A stretch of DNA of 64,000 nt from Rhinopithecus roxellana (Eukaryota > Chordata > Mammalia > Primates > Cercopithecidae): the NCBI RefSeq assembly GCF_007565055.1, contig NC_044554.1, forward strand, positions 138,383,463 through 138,447,462. The letters run 5' to 3'. Shown piece after piece: positions 47,001 through 58,062 of the stretch. Position numbers and translations under genes: made by a program. The notes beneath the pieces were generated by a model. It ran no database searches. It was given only the letters and a program-made list of their open reading frames with translations, and was not told the origin of the DNA. Each line of letters opens with the position of its first letter. The first letter of the stretch is position 1.

Positions 47001-47887
47001 TAGGCAAAACCATTCAGGACATAGGCATGGGCAAGGACTTCATGTCTAAAACACCAAAAGCAATGGCAACAAAAGCCAAAATTGACAAATGGGATCTAAT
47101 TAAACTAAAGAGCTTCTGTACAGCAAAAGAAACAGCAAAAGAAAAAGAGCGAATGGGCAACCTACAGAATGGGAGAAAATTTTTGCAATCTACCCATCTG
47201 ACAAATGACTAATATCCAGAATCTACAAAGAACTTAAACAAATTTACAAGAAACAAACAACCCCATCAAAAAACTGTGCAAAGGATATGAACAGACACTT
47301 CTCAAAAGAAGACATTTATGTAGCCAACAGACATGAAAAAATGCTCATCATCACTGGTCATCAGAGAAATGCACATTAAAACCACAATGAGATACCATCT
47401 CACACCAGTTAGAATGATGATCATTAAAAAGTCAGGAAACAACAGATGCTGGAGAGGATGTGGAGAAATAGGAACACTTTTACACTGTTGGTGGGAGATT
47501 AAACTAGTTCAACCATCATGGAAGACAGTGTGGTGATTCCTCAAGGATCTAGAAATAGAAATACCATTTGACCCAGTGATCCCATTACTGGGTATATACC
47601 CAAAGGATTATAAATGTTGCTACTATAAAGACACATGCACACATATGTTTATTGCGGCACTATTCACAATAGCAAAGACTTGACACCAACCCAAATGTCC
47701 ATCAATGATAGACCGGATTAAGAAAATGTGGCACATAAATACCATGAGATACTATGCAGTCATAAAAAAGGATGAGTTCATGTCCTTTGCAGGGACATGG
47801 ATGCAGCTGGAAACCATCATTCTCAGCAAACTGTCACAAGGACAGAAAACCAAACACTGCATGTTCTCACTCATAGGTGGGAAGTGA
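44097..47887 (+). pseudogene. L1 ORF2 (endonuclease / reverse transcriptase), broken
   Basis: It starts at the usual ATGACAGGATCAAATTCACA. The endonuclease region (44097-44800) is shifted out of frame soon after the start. Reverse-transcriptase segments are readable in pieces: SPGPDGFTAEFYQKYKEEL near 45500, IGFIPGMQGW near 45780 and the catalytic FADD motif at about 46161-46172. The C-terminal part is also fragmented and ends SLIGGK near 47884. Several frameshifts and a small deletion near 45987-46030 rule out a functional protein. In an active element it would nick DNA and copy L1 RNA at the target site. Confidence 0.9.
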
Positions 47888-48103
47888 ACAGTGAGAACAC
47901 TTGGGCACAGCACAGGGAACATCACAACCCAGAGCCTGTTGTGGGGTGGGGGACAGGGGGAGGGATCGCATCAGGAGATATACCTAATGTAAATGACGAG
48001 TTACTGGGTGCAGCAAACCAACGTGGCACATGTATACCTTTGAAACAAACCTGCACGTTGTGCATGTGTACCCTAGAACTTAAAGTATAATTAAAAAAAA
48101 AAA

Positions 48104-48174
48104 AGAAGTAGTGAGATATATACAGGATCATGTTTCTTAGCCCTTTAAAGTTCATTTTCAACATTGAAAAAAAG
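48104..48174 (+). other. Probable 3'-transduced segment of the L1
   Basis: Non-L1 sequence between the first A-tail and a second A-rich stretch (48165-48180), inside the target-site duplication. This is the signature of read-through past the L1 polyadenylation site in the source element. Confidence 0.7.
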
Positions 48175-48189
48175 AAAAAATCTCCAGAT

Positions 48190-49014
48190 GGATAAGGTTC
48201 ACGGCAGGGCTGCAGAGGGAGTGGATATGGAACATTATGAACATCATATGAAAAGGTATAAGGATATGAATTAGTATGGAATGCTTGGAGAAACCGGTTT
48301 TCCCATGAAGACAGAGCACAACAGAAATGAGCATGGAGGAGTGGGAAAAAGGGAGTTATCCAGATTAGGTTAGAAAACAAGCCAAGAAACAGCAATCAAA
48401 GGCTTACAAATTGGGATATTACAACCTCAGGGAGATATGGAGATATTTTAGGAGTCTACAAGTCTATAGTATAAACATTGTGCATCTTGCTGAAACATTA
48501 ATTTCTCTTTCTTGGGGGAGAGAAGAATTTATAGTGATGATTTTTTTAACACCAAAAGTTAAATATTATTACTTTAGTAATAGTTAGACTCATTGTTTCA
48601 TTAACTCTTAATTGAATAGGTTTTCTGTTTTTGTTTTTGTTTTGGTACTCTCTGGGAGGTAATCAGTGACCTTCTGCATAATAATTTATGGCAAGAGACT
48701 ACTGCATCCAAAGGTTAGGTCAGCCCTAATCCACTATCATTCCTTAGCAGTATCTTAAACTTTTTTAAAATCTTATTTTTAAAGCATAAAATGTATACAG
48801 AAAAGTGCTTATACCATAAGTGTACAGCTTGATGAACTAGAACAAAATGAGCATGTCCATGTAACCACTAACCAGGTCAAGACATAAAACATTACTAACT
48901 ACTTTTAAGAAGTTTTTGCTCTGTTCCAGGCAAACTGCTAAGTGTTTTATGTGGATTTCGTGACTGGCTGGATATAGGGCAGTAACATTAAAGAGTCATC
49001 AATGAAAGTGTAAT
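48190..49014. other. Unique intergenic sequence
   Basis: No recognised element. Confidence 0.4.
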
Positions 49015-50196
49015 TGCCCGACAGGTTATTCCTGTCCACTGCCCAGAAAAACCCAACACTGAGAACAGCAAGAGTTGAAATAGAGAAACAGCTTCATAAT
49101 TGCAGGGCCAGCCAAGCAGAAGGATGGGAGAGGTTTCTCAAATCCATCTCCCCGAATTTGGAGGCTAGGGTTTTTCAAGTATAGCTTGGCAGGCAGAGGG
49201 CTAGGTAATGCAGAATATTGACTGGTTGGGTTGGGTATGAAATCACAGGGGTCAAAGTTGTCTTCTTGTGTTGAGTCAGTTCCTGGGTGGGGGTCACAAG
49301 AATAGGTGAACCAGTTTCTTTGTATGGGCTACCAATCGGAGTGGTGCCAGCTGGTCCATCAGAATGTAAAGTCTGAAAGACAGCTCAAACATCTGTTAAA
49401 AGAAAAACTTCAGTCGAATTAAATTTAAAGGAGTTTGAGCAATGAATGATTTGTGAATTGGGCAGTCCCCAGAATTATAGCAGATTCAGAGAGACTCCAG
49501 GGATGCCTCGCGGTCAGAACAAATTTATAGACAAAAAAAGAAAGTGATGGAAGTGACATACAGAACTCAAAAGTGAGGTATAGAAACAACTGGATTGGTT
49601 ACAGCTCAGCGTTTGCCTTATTTGAACACAGTTTAAACACTCAGCAGTATGTGACTGGTTGAAATATGGCTGCTGGGAGTGGCCAAGACTCAGCTGTTGT
49701 TACTTAAGTTTTCAATTTTGTCTACCTATTAAGTTAGGGTTAGGTTGCAGTTCATCCACAAGGACTCAAATATAGAAGTTTGGAGTCCTCCTCAGGCCAT
49801 ATTTGGTTTGCTTTAACACATCAATCTTAGGTTTTACAATAGCGATATTATCTATAGGAGCAACTGGAGAGGTTAAAAATCTTATGACCACTGGCTACAT
49901 GTCTCCTGAACCACAATTCTAACCTTGTGGTGAATTCATTGGTTGTACAAAGGCAGTTTTGGTCCCTGGGCAAGGAGTGAGTTAATTTCAGGATGAGGCT
50001 ATTATCATATTTGTTTTAAAGTTAAATATAAACTAAATTTCTCCCATAGTTAGCTTGGCCTACACCCAGCAATGAACAAGGACAGCTTGTGAGGTTAGAA
50101 GCAAGATGAAGTCAGATATGCCAGATTTTTCTCACTGTCATAATTTTTCTAAGACAGACTACTTTCACTGTCATAATTTTTGCAAAGGTGGTTTCA
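49015..50196 (-). mobile_element. Class I ERV-type LTR, minus orientation, split by another LTR
   Basis: The left (49015-49393) and right (49819-50196) parts read as consecutive pieces of one LTR on the minus strand. Blocks include GGGTCAAAGTTGTCTTCTTG, CCTGGGTGGGGGTCACAAGA and ACAAGGACAGCTTGTGAGG. The family is a common class I LTR I cannot name surely. The right part holds a 33-base tandem duplication (TCACTGTCATAATTTTT at 50132 and 50165). Confidence 0.55.
49394..49818 (-). mobile_element. Solo class I ERV-type LTR nested in another LTR, minus orientation
   Basis: 425 bases with TG...CA ends, flanked by CATC at 49390-49393 and 49819-49822, an exact 4-base target-site duplication. On the minus strand it has the order expected of an LTR: a TATAAA-type sequence near 49530 followed by GAATCTGCTATAATTCTGGG and a C-terminal TTTTCTTTTAACA. 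No internal viral genes. Confidence 0.78.
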
Positions 50197-50289
50197 AAAG
50201 AAGTCAAAGTTCCTAACCAATATATTCAAGTCACTCATTATCAGGGTCCACCTTTTTCCTTGTCTTTGTCTCATGTCATACACTCTATG

Positions 50290-50500
50290 TTCTAATTAAC
50301 ATATAAATTACTTGCTATTTCCTTGGAACACATCCTGATTCTCTCCTTCTACAACTTTGCTTATGCTGTCTGTTTCTTCCTAGAATGTAGCTCCCTCTCC
50401 AGGCCCCTTAACTTTGCCTTACTTTCCCCCAGCATGCACAGGCACAAAGCCTTTTTTAAGAACCCATCTTCAATACTATCTTTTCCATGATATGTGCCCA
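50290..50500 (+). repeat. L2 fragment, + orientation
   Basis: The order GCTTATGCTGTCTGTTTCTT, CCTAGAATGTAGCTCCCTCT resembles the L2 segment that encodes the end of ORF2. Confidence 0.5.
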
Positions 50501-50519
50501 TTCTTCCTGGTTGAAAGTA

Positions 50520-51070
50520 AACTCACATATTCAAACATTTCCACAGGACTTTAGGTTGTGGAGACCAAGCTTCTTGGCCTTCAGAATGAAGACCCAACTT
50601 CCCAATGAGGTACAGAAGCTTATATACCATCTTGAGATTATAGAAAGAATGGGGGCTTGGATGCTGGCAAAACAGCTTATGGGAGGTAGGAGAAGACAAA
50701 TTCTATTGAGAGGCAATATAATTACTAGAGAGAATTATTAGATTGGGGAACAGAAATTCACTTGTCAACAGTTCTCTTAGGAATTTAATGATCCTTGGAG
50801 ACAGTTATTATCTTAAAAAAGGGTCTGTTCAAGTGTGATTACATTTTTAGTCTTCTTTCCTATAAGGAATAATATAACAAGGAAGGAACAAGAACATTAT
50901 TCTCTTTGGTGAGCCCTTATGTGGATAAGGGGAAAATCTCTTCTAGTACTTGTTGATCTCTAATAGTTTTTAATTTAACTATCTCATTATACTAGGGAGC
51001 CATGCTTTGGAATGAAATTATTTTGATTTTCTTCAGTGTATACCCTTGCTATAGCTCTTATCCTTTTCTA
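50520..51070 (+). repeat. Old LTR-like dispersed repeat, copy C
   Basis: Shares AGAAAGAATGGGGGCTTGGA, GGCAAAACAGCTTATGGGAG and ATTATTTTGATTTTCTTC with copies near 10.1-10.6 kb and 30.4-30.9 kb. Confidence 0.48.
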
Positions 51071-51178
51071 CACTGGATTATTGTTATCCTGATTTGACTA
51101 AGTTTGTTGAAGACAGGTTTATTCATGAATCATTTTCTATCCACTTACTATTAACATCTCATTTTAGAATTAATTGTG

Positions 51179-51563
51179 TGTATGAGTCCATTTTCACATT
51201 GCTATAAAGAACTACCTTGAGACTGGTTAATTTATAAAGAAAAGAGGCTTAATTGGCTCATGGTTCCCAAGGCTGTACGGGAAACATGGCTGGGAGGCCT
51301 CAGGAAACTTACAATCATGGCAGAAGGCGAAGAGGAAGCAAACATATCTTCACATGGTGACAGAACGAAGCGGGAGGTACTATACACTTTCAAACAACCA
51401 GGTCTCGTGAGAACTCTATCATGAAACACCACTAAGGGGATGGTGCTAAACCATTAGAAACTACTTCCATGATCCAATCACCTCCCACAAGGTCCCTCCC
51501 TGAACACTGAAGATTACAATTTGACATGAGATTTGGGTGGAGACACAGAGCCAAACCATATCA
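51179..51563 (-). mobile_element. MST/THE1-group MaLR solo LTR, minus orientation
   Basis: It begins TGTATGAGTCCATTTTCACA and ends GAGCCAAACCATATCA, the complement of the TGATATGGTTTGG start. Internal blocks (GGGAGGCCTCAGGAAACTTA) fit MSTA/MSTB. No exact target-site duplication was found. Confidence 0.85.
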
Positions 51564-52329
51564 CCATGACATTTTGTACACGTGACATTTTGACACGCTA
51601 GTCATTTCAAGAACCATTATATTTTTAGCCATAAAAAATAATTTGGATTTGCCTATGTCCAGCAACTTGAACATCAAAGTAAAATAACTATTGTACATAT
51701 GGTAGCATTGAGGTATTCAATATATATCCCAGTTGTGATAAAATATTTCCTTAATGTACACTGAAACATAAAATACAATAGCAAGTAGAAATTTAAAATA
51801 AATTAAGGTTTAGAAGACTCCTTGTATTAATGGTATATTGGATTAGACTTTGTATATTAGACTTTTGAACCACAATGGAAAGCTCACTTAAGTTTTGTCT
51901 TGTTCTCCATAGGCAACCAAAATATATTATTTATAGAGTGATAGATACGTTGATATTCAAATACATATGACATACTTTAATTTTTTTCTTAATCTTTCCT
52001 CATCATCTGTCAAGAAAAAAGTTTCTAGTTAAGCGTGCTGTTTTTCATCAGTACCTGAGGACTCAGAATGGAAACAAAAATTCTACCTGACTTATAACTT
52101 TAAAATGACCCAATTATATAATCATTTCATAATTTTAAAATGCCCCTCAAATGCTAATTATGAAGTAATGAAAAAGTAGTTTATTATTGACCGTCATAAA
52201 TCAGTTATTTCTTCCTTAGAATTAGTAAATTATATTAAAATTACTTGATTTATCCTTTGTCTTCCACATTATCACCTGCCTCACCTGGTCAACTCCTCCA
52301 CTTCCATTAGGTACAAACGATCACGTAAG
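51564..52329. other. AT-rich unique intergenic sequence
   Basis: No recognised element. Confidence 0.4.
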
Positions 52330-52353
52330 CACGCACACACACACACACACACA
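52330..52353. repeat. (CA)n microsatellite
   Basis: About eleven CA units preceded by ACGCA. Confidence 0.93.
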
Positions 52354-52388
52354 AACTCAATACGACAAAGGTCGAGTTATAGTTTTCT

Positions 52389-52686
52389 TTTTTTTTTTTT
52401 TTTTTTGAGATGGAGTCTCACTCTGTGGCTAGGCTGGAGTGCAGTGGCACAATTTTGGCTCACTGCGACCTCAGCCTCCTGGGTTCAAACAATTCTCCTG
52501 CCTCAGCCTCCTGAGTAGCTGAGACCACAGGCACACATCACCATCCCCAGCTAATTTTTGTATTTTTAGTAGATACGGGGTTTCACCATGTTGGCCAGGA
52601 TGGTCTCAATCTCTTGACCTCATGATCCGCCCACCTCAGCCTCCCAGAGTGCTGGGATTACAGGCATGAGCCATCACGCCTTGCCA
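52389..52686 (-). repeat. Alu, minus orientation
   Basis: A T-tract then a complete complementary Alu. The flanks AGTTATAGTTTTCT (52375-52388) and AGTTACAGTTTTCT (52687-52700) form a target-site duplication with one mismatch. Confidence 0.94.
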
Positions 52687-52700
52687 AGTTACAGTTTTCT

Positions 52701-53185
52701 AAGTGTATGTTCCAGTACTAGCCCACTGCTTTATAACATGTTTGTGGAATTTGTCTTTAAATAAGTGAATTAAAAAATAAAATAGGTTTAAGAGAAATGT
52801 AATAAAACTTTCTCTTCCCATTATTTTCCCTAGAATCTTAGGCCATGATCTTTCTAAGTTGTCTTAACGAAATTACTCAGTGGGTAGTCCCTTGCAAAAA
52901 GAACTAATATGTTGTTTATTTGTTTTGTATATATCCATAGAGTTCATTTAAAGATATCTAAAATTGTTAGGAATCCTTTAAAAAATTGGGGGTGGTTGGT
53001 ATTTGACGCAATATTTCTACTCTGTATCATTTCATTAGATATTAAAATATTTTGTCTTAATTAAAACATCCCAAAGTGCTATGATACAAATTCTCTTTTG
53101 AGCAAAAACTAAATTTCTCTCATTAACTATGCAGATGGTTTATATTAGATAATTTGAAATTAGTTGTCTAATTTCTTTGTTTTTT
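52701..53185. other. Unique intergenic sequence
   Basis: No recognised element. Confidence 0.4.
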
Positions 53186-53187
53186 TC

Positions 53188-53347
53188 TTTTTTTTTTTTG
53201 AGATGGATTTTCTCTCTTGTTGCCCAGGCTGGAGTGCAGTGGCACAATCTCAGCTCACTGCAACCTCTGCTTCCCAGGTTCAAGCGATTCTCCTGCCTCA
53301 ATCTCCCAAGTAGTTGGGATTACAGGCGTGAGCCACCACGCCCAGTT
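53188..53347 (-). repeat. Alu with internal deletion, minus orientation
   Basis: The tail end and the head end of an Alu are both present, but about half of the element is missing between GTTGGGATTACAGGC and the head. The likely cause is recombination between the two similar monomers. Confidence 0.9.
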
Positions 53348-53889
53348 TTATTCTGTTTTTCACAAGGCGGGAGCACTTGCAATTATATATGGTTGTTCTA
53401 AACAATCATTTGAACAGTGATTGTTATATATCAGGCACATATGAACCCTTGGTAGTAACAGTTATTTTGCTTTATCTAGACAGATAAATGTATAAGGAAT
53501 ACATTTTATGAAATTAAAAGGAAATTTCTGCCCATTCCCAACTCATGGTGATAAAATGATTTTTTTCACTTCTTGTTAAAGGGGAATAGTGTGATAGTGC
53601 TAATCATATGCACTCTGATATTTCTGCCTTCACCCCTACCACAGGATAACCAACAGTAATAAAACAAACAAATATTGGATAAAAACAAACAAAAAAAAAC
53701 GTTTAAACCAGAAATGCTTAAAACAGAAAAAATCTGGCTGAAATGTGAGTTAAACATTGATGGTTTGAAGGTAGAGAAAAGTTATTTTTCTCAAAATTAT
53801 AATTAGTTTCTGCCTTAGAAGTTGTACAAGTCTGAATATTCCCTTGGGGCCTCCTGCTCTTAGGATTTAGAAACCACCCCCCTTTATTA
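53348..53889. other. Unique intergenic sequence
   Basis: No recognised element. Confidence 0.4.
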
Positions 53890-54197
53890 ATTTTTTTTTT
53901 TTTTTTTTTGAGATAGAGTCTCCCTTTGTCACCCAGGCTGGAATGCAGTGGTACGATCTCAGTTCATTCAAACCCCACCTCCTGGGTTGAAGTGATTCTC
54001 CTGCCTCAGCCTCCCTGAGTAGCTGGGACTACAGGCTCGTGCTACCACGCCCAGCTAATTGTTTTTTGTATTTTTGGTAGAGAAGAGGTTACACCATATT
54101 GGTCAGGCTGGTCTTGAACTCTTGACCTCAGGTCATCCGCCTGCCTTGGCCTCCCAAAGTGCTGGGATTACAGGTGTGAGCAACCACACTTGGCCTA
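53890..54197 (-). repeat. Alu, minus orientation
   Basis: T-tract then a complementary Alu, ending near CACTTGGCC at 54195. Confidence 0.93.
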
Positions 54198-54443
54198 GGA
54201 AACCCCTTGAATGGGACCATTAGGTATAAAAACATAACAAGTACCCGACTATTGGTTTTACTAATAATGACGTAACTGTTAATGCAGATATTTATTTTAC
54301 ATTGAAAAGCTAGGCATTCTATTGTGTACTATTGCATTCAAAGTGGTTTCTCCAGGATTCATGCCTATTTAAGAATAAATAGGTATATGTCATTTGTATT
54401 TTCTCTGTATGAACATTTGCCTTCAAAACTAACACATTTTTTG

Positions 54444-54769
54444 ACCAGACATGGTGGCTCATGCCTGTAATCCCAGCACTTTGGGAGGCCGAGGTGGGCA
54501 GATCACCTGATGTCAGGAGTTCGAGACCAGCCTGGCCAACATGGTGAAACCCCATCTCTACTAAAAACACAAAAATTAGCTGAGCATGGTGGCACACACA
54601 TATAATACTGGCTACTCAGGAGGCTGAGGCAGGAGAATCACTTGAACCCAGGAGGCAGAGGTTCCAGTGAGCCAAGATTATGCCATTGCACTCCAACCTG
54701 GGCAACAAGAGTGAAATTCCATCTCACAAAACAAAACAAACAAACAAAAACAAACAAACAAAAAAAAAC
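54444..54769 (+). repeat. Alu, + orientation, with (CAAA)n tail
   Basis: A full Alu ending in an AAAC/CAAA-rich tail. It faces the Alu at 53890-54197 in the opposite orientation. Confidence 0.94.
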
Positions 54770-54824
54770 TATGCTTTTTTTGTGGAGGTCTGATTCTTGT
54801 TTGAGTAGTTATTCTTAGGATAAT

Positions 54825-55260
54825 AAGCATTCATTCAATAAATCCACTGAATTCTTACTGTGTGCCACACACACACATTACTGTAAATATGGGGGATAAG
54901 GTAGCACACAAAATTGACATTATCCTTGCTTCCTGGAACTTACAACAGGAAATAAGAGGGGGGACAGTTATAGAAGCAACACAATAGACAGATATGAATC
55001 ATGTCAGGTAGTAACAAGTGCAAAGAAGAAAAACAAAAGCAGAGTAAGGAATAGAGAGTTCTGGTGGAAAGGAGGGTTCAAGGCAGATACCTTAAATAAG
55101 GTGTTCAGGGAAGGCCTCTCTGAGGAGGTGATATTGAAGCCTCAGAAAGAGCTTACTCTCAGAAACACAGAGACTACATGAGAGGCTCTGGAATCTGATG
55201 GGCAGCAGAGACAGAGCAGTGGTGGTGGTAAGAAGTGGTCAGGTTTGAATATATGTGTCA
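54825..55260 (-). repeat. L2 3' region, minus orientation
   Basis: It starts CATTCATTCAATAAATCC, the complement of the L2 3' terminus, and later has TGTTCAGGGAAGGCCTCTCT, a diagnostic L2 block. Confidence 0.8.
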
Positions 55261-55877
55261 ACAGGACTTGCTGAGGGGTCATGTGTGATGTATGAGGATG
55301 TAGATATATTGGGTTCTAATGAATAAGATAAATATTGAGTGAAAAGAACAGGTTTTAGGGGCTGAGATGCTTACCTGCCATTCATTTGTAGAGTTCAAGA
55401 AAGATGTCTATGTTGAGAAAAATTTGGTAGAATACAGATTGTTTAAATCCCTGGTATTGGATGAAATTACGTAAGGAAAAAGTATAAAGACCTAAGGAGC
55501 CTTGGAGTACTCCAACAAGAGGCCATGGAAACTTGTGACAGAGAGGATTAAAATGTTCGTGGAAGAAGACAGAAATGTACAAAAGTGTGCACAGATCTGG
55601 ATTGTAGAAATAAAATATAACATACAATATTAGTTAAAGCTGGAAAGAATTAGGACTCATTTGTTCTGATGTGGCCCCTATTGAGGCCCTGTTGGACTGG
55701 ATGATCTGTCAATCATCCCAGTGTAACCAAGTTGTTCAGCTTCAAAATGCATATTGAAACTTTTTTCCTTTCTTGCTTTTAGCCTTAAAACATACTTTAA
55801 AACTCTGTCTCTGGGCCCTTCCCGCCAGACACTTATCTAATTATGTGCTTACTTAGAAGTTGCAGGGGCTAAAGTTT
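55261..55877. other. Unique intergenic sequence
   Basis: No recognised element. Confidence 0.4.
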
Positions 55878-56176
55878 TTTGTTGTTGTTTGTTTTGAGAC
55901 AGTCTCACTCTGTTGCCCAGGCTGGAGTGCAGTGGCATGGTCTCAACTCACTGCAGCCTCCACCTCCAGAGTTCAAGGGATTCTGCTGCCTGAGCCTCTT
56001 GAGTAGCTGGAATTGTAGGTGCCCACCACCTCACCTGGCTAATTTTTGTATTTTTATTAGAGGCGGGGGTTTCACCATGTTGGCCAGGCTAGTCTCGAAC
56101 TCCTGACCTCAAATGATCTGTCCGCCTTGGCCTCCCAAAGTGCTGGGATTACAGGTGTGAGCCACCAGCCCCAGCC
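55878..56176 (-). repeat. Alu, minus orientation
   Basis: A complementary Alu with a (GTT)n-like tail side and a shortened head (GCCACCAGCCCCAGCC). Confidence 0.92.
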
Positions 56177-56530
56177 CCAGGGCCTAATCTTAAGACAAAC
56201 TAGACACAAAGACCCAGTTGTGAAATTCCAGAGATCACCTCAAGGTGGTTAATCTACAACCTGGCCATTTTTGAGACTCTGATGCCAACCTGCACTCCAG
56301 ATAGGCCATGACTCAAGACAGCCACCAGAACAAGACACATAGACCTTGTACCCAGCACCACTCCCACATGCCTCCATTCCAAGTTCCCCTTTTAAAACTC
56401 CTTTCCCCAGACTAAAGCTAGAGATGGTTCCTTTGAGGCCTGAGCCCAGCCATTCCTCCATCTGTCAGCATATGAAAAAAAGCTGCTTTCCTTTTACATC
56501 TCACTTCTTATGCTTTGACTTCTGAGGCCC
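56177..56530 (+). repeat. Possible LTR fragment, + orientation
   Basis: The layout (a C/A-rich body, CCCCTTTTAAAACTCCTTTC, then GAAAAAAAGCTGCTTTCC and a pyrimidine-rich end) is like a class I LTR 3' half. The family is unknown to me. Confidence 0.35.
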
Positions 56531-56532
56531 AG

Positions 56533-56635
56533 TGGTAAAAAGGCATCATGCCACAATACACAAGACTCACTTTCTAGGTCCCTATTTCTTAACTTTGGAT
56601 CTGCCTCTTGTAGTGTGGCATGATGCCTTTTTACC
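56533..56635. repeat. Long inverted repeat around a 42-base spacer
   Basis: The left arm (56533-56564) and right arm (56607-56635) are near-perfect complements over about 29 bases, with a 3-base length difference near the loop. Each arm contains GGCATCATGCCACA or its complement. The arm also holds the small palindrome GGCATCATGCC. Confidence 0.92.
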
Positions 56636-56640
56636 ACAGG

Positions 56641-57514
56641 GCTTCTTGGCAGTTGGACCTGCACTCAGGTATGGAGAGGCATGTGAAGGCTTTTCCAGAG
56701 GAAGGGGCAAACTGTCCTGTGACTTGGAACTGGGTGGAGCTAGGCCTTGAAGCTGTCCATAAAAGAAGTTCAGGAGGAGGGTTTAGACTTGTGGACTCTG
56801 AAAACTCTTATCTAGGACCCATTTCAAGTGAATTTTGGGTTGTATTTCCCTTCTGACATCCTCTTTTTAAAGTTTTGTCAAAAATTGTACCCTGGCTCTA
56901 TGCTGCCATGGATCAAAATGAATTAACCTAAATGTAACTCCCTAGAATACAGTTATTAAGAGAAGAGACTTGGAGCCAGACACAGGAAACAAACTCCTGC
57001 TCCACTGCTTTTTAGCTGAAAAATCAGTTAGGAGGTAAATTAGTATAGGTGAGAGGTCACAAAAACCAGATGCAAGTAGCGGAAATAGGAACGGAAAAAC
57101 ATGAACTAAAGGGAGCTTGATAGCTAATCATAAGTGGGATATAGGAGAATTTTTTAAATGGCCCTGAAATTTCCACTTGGGACTACTGAATAAATTGCCG
57201 TCAACCAAAACAGGAACTAAAAGAGGAAGGCCATGTGTTTAGCTAGGATGCTAATAAAGTGATACAGGGGAATCCAAGTTTATATCCCTCTCAATAATTC
57301 TCTAAAAAATTCTCTATTATTCTCATCATAAATATGCATGGAAACAACTAAAGTGAGGTATCCTAAATATATACATCTATATTATCTATACACATACACA
57401 CACATACACATGCTGTGACAAAGGTAAGGAAAGACACTATTTCAGTATGTGCATGCTTAACTTATGTATATCATAAAAAATCAGGCTATGGAAGAGAAGA
57501 AGAATGCCACATGC
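56641..57514. other. Unique intergenic sequence
   Basis: A short CA-like run lies at 57387-57410. Otherwise nothing is recognised. Confidence 0.4.
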
Positions 57515-57780
57515 ATCTGATTTTCAATTTTTATTTTCATAGACTCAGGGGGTATAAGTGCAGTTGTGTTACATGGATATATCGTGTAGTGGTGAAGTCT
57601 GGGCATTTAATGTACCCATCACCCAAATAGTGTACACCGTACCCAACAGGTAGTATTTCATCCCTCACCCTTCTCTCACCCTTTCACCTTTTGAAGTCAC
57701 CAATGTCTGTGATTCTACTCTATATGTCTATGTGTATCCATTGTTTAGCTTCTACTTAAAAGTGAGAACATAGGCATCAG
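57515..57780 (-). repeat. L1 3' end, minus orientation
   Basis: Complement of an older L1 3' end, with TTTAATGTACCCATCACCCA and TTCTACTTAAAAGTGAGAAC. Confidence 0.82.
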
Positions 57781-57894
57781 ATTTGATATGGGTCCTGATA
57801 TTTAATTCAAAAAGAGAATCAAAAGTAAATTACTCAGTTGTAGTTATTTAAAAGGAGAAAACGTACCCATTTCTTATGATTAGTATTTCTTCTA

Positions 57895-58062
57895 AGTGTC
57901 TAATCATTAATTGAAATACTTACTTAAAATACAGATCACTGGCTCCTCTCCTGATGATTCTGGTTTGGGGGGTCTGAAACAGGAGGAACCAGGAATCTAT
58001 ACATTTACAAGCATTAACAGGTGATTCTTTCTCATCATTAGCCAAGTTTGGAAAACCATAAT
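57895..58062 (+). mobile_element. MER5A-like hAT-type DNA transposon
   Basis: The order ACAGATCACTGGCTCC, GTCTGAAACAGGAGG-like, CAGGTGATTCTTTCTCATCA and CCAAGTTTGGAAAACCA follows MER5A. It is ancient and non-autonomous. Confidence 0.6.

Larger units (their letters stand above)
41988..48174 (+). mobile_element. Near-full-length primate L1 (older L1PA), inactive, with probable 3' transduction
   Basis: About 6.2 kb. The 5' UTR begins near the usual AAGAYGGCCGAATAGGAA start (42000). ORF1 starts at 43018 and ORF2 at 44097. ORF2 ends near 47887. The 3' UTR runs to 48090 with a first A-tail at 48091-48103. About 70 further bases and a second A-rich stretch follow before the target site. The flanks ATCTCCAGAT recur at both ends (41978-41987 and 48180-48189), extended by A-rich sequence to about 15 bases with one mismatch. 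The 5' target junction fits the usual endonuclease preference (TTTTT/A on the minus strand). Multiple stops and frameshifts make it dead. Confidence 0.95.

Noticed and set aside
47922..48395. 157-codon minus-strand frame across the L1 3' end
   Set aside because: It is the antisense shadow of the L1 3' UTR and flank, with F/Y/P-rich low-complexity content.
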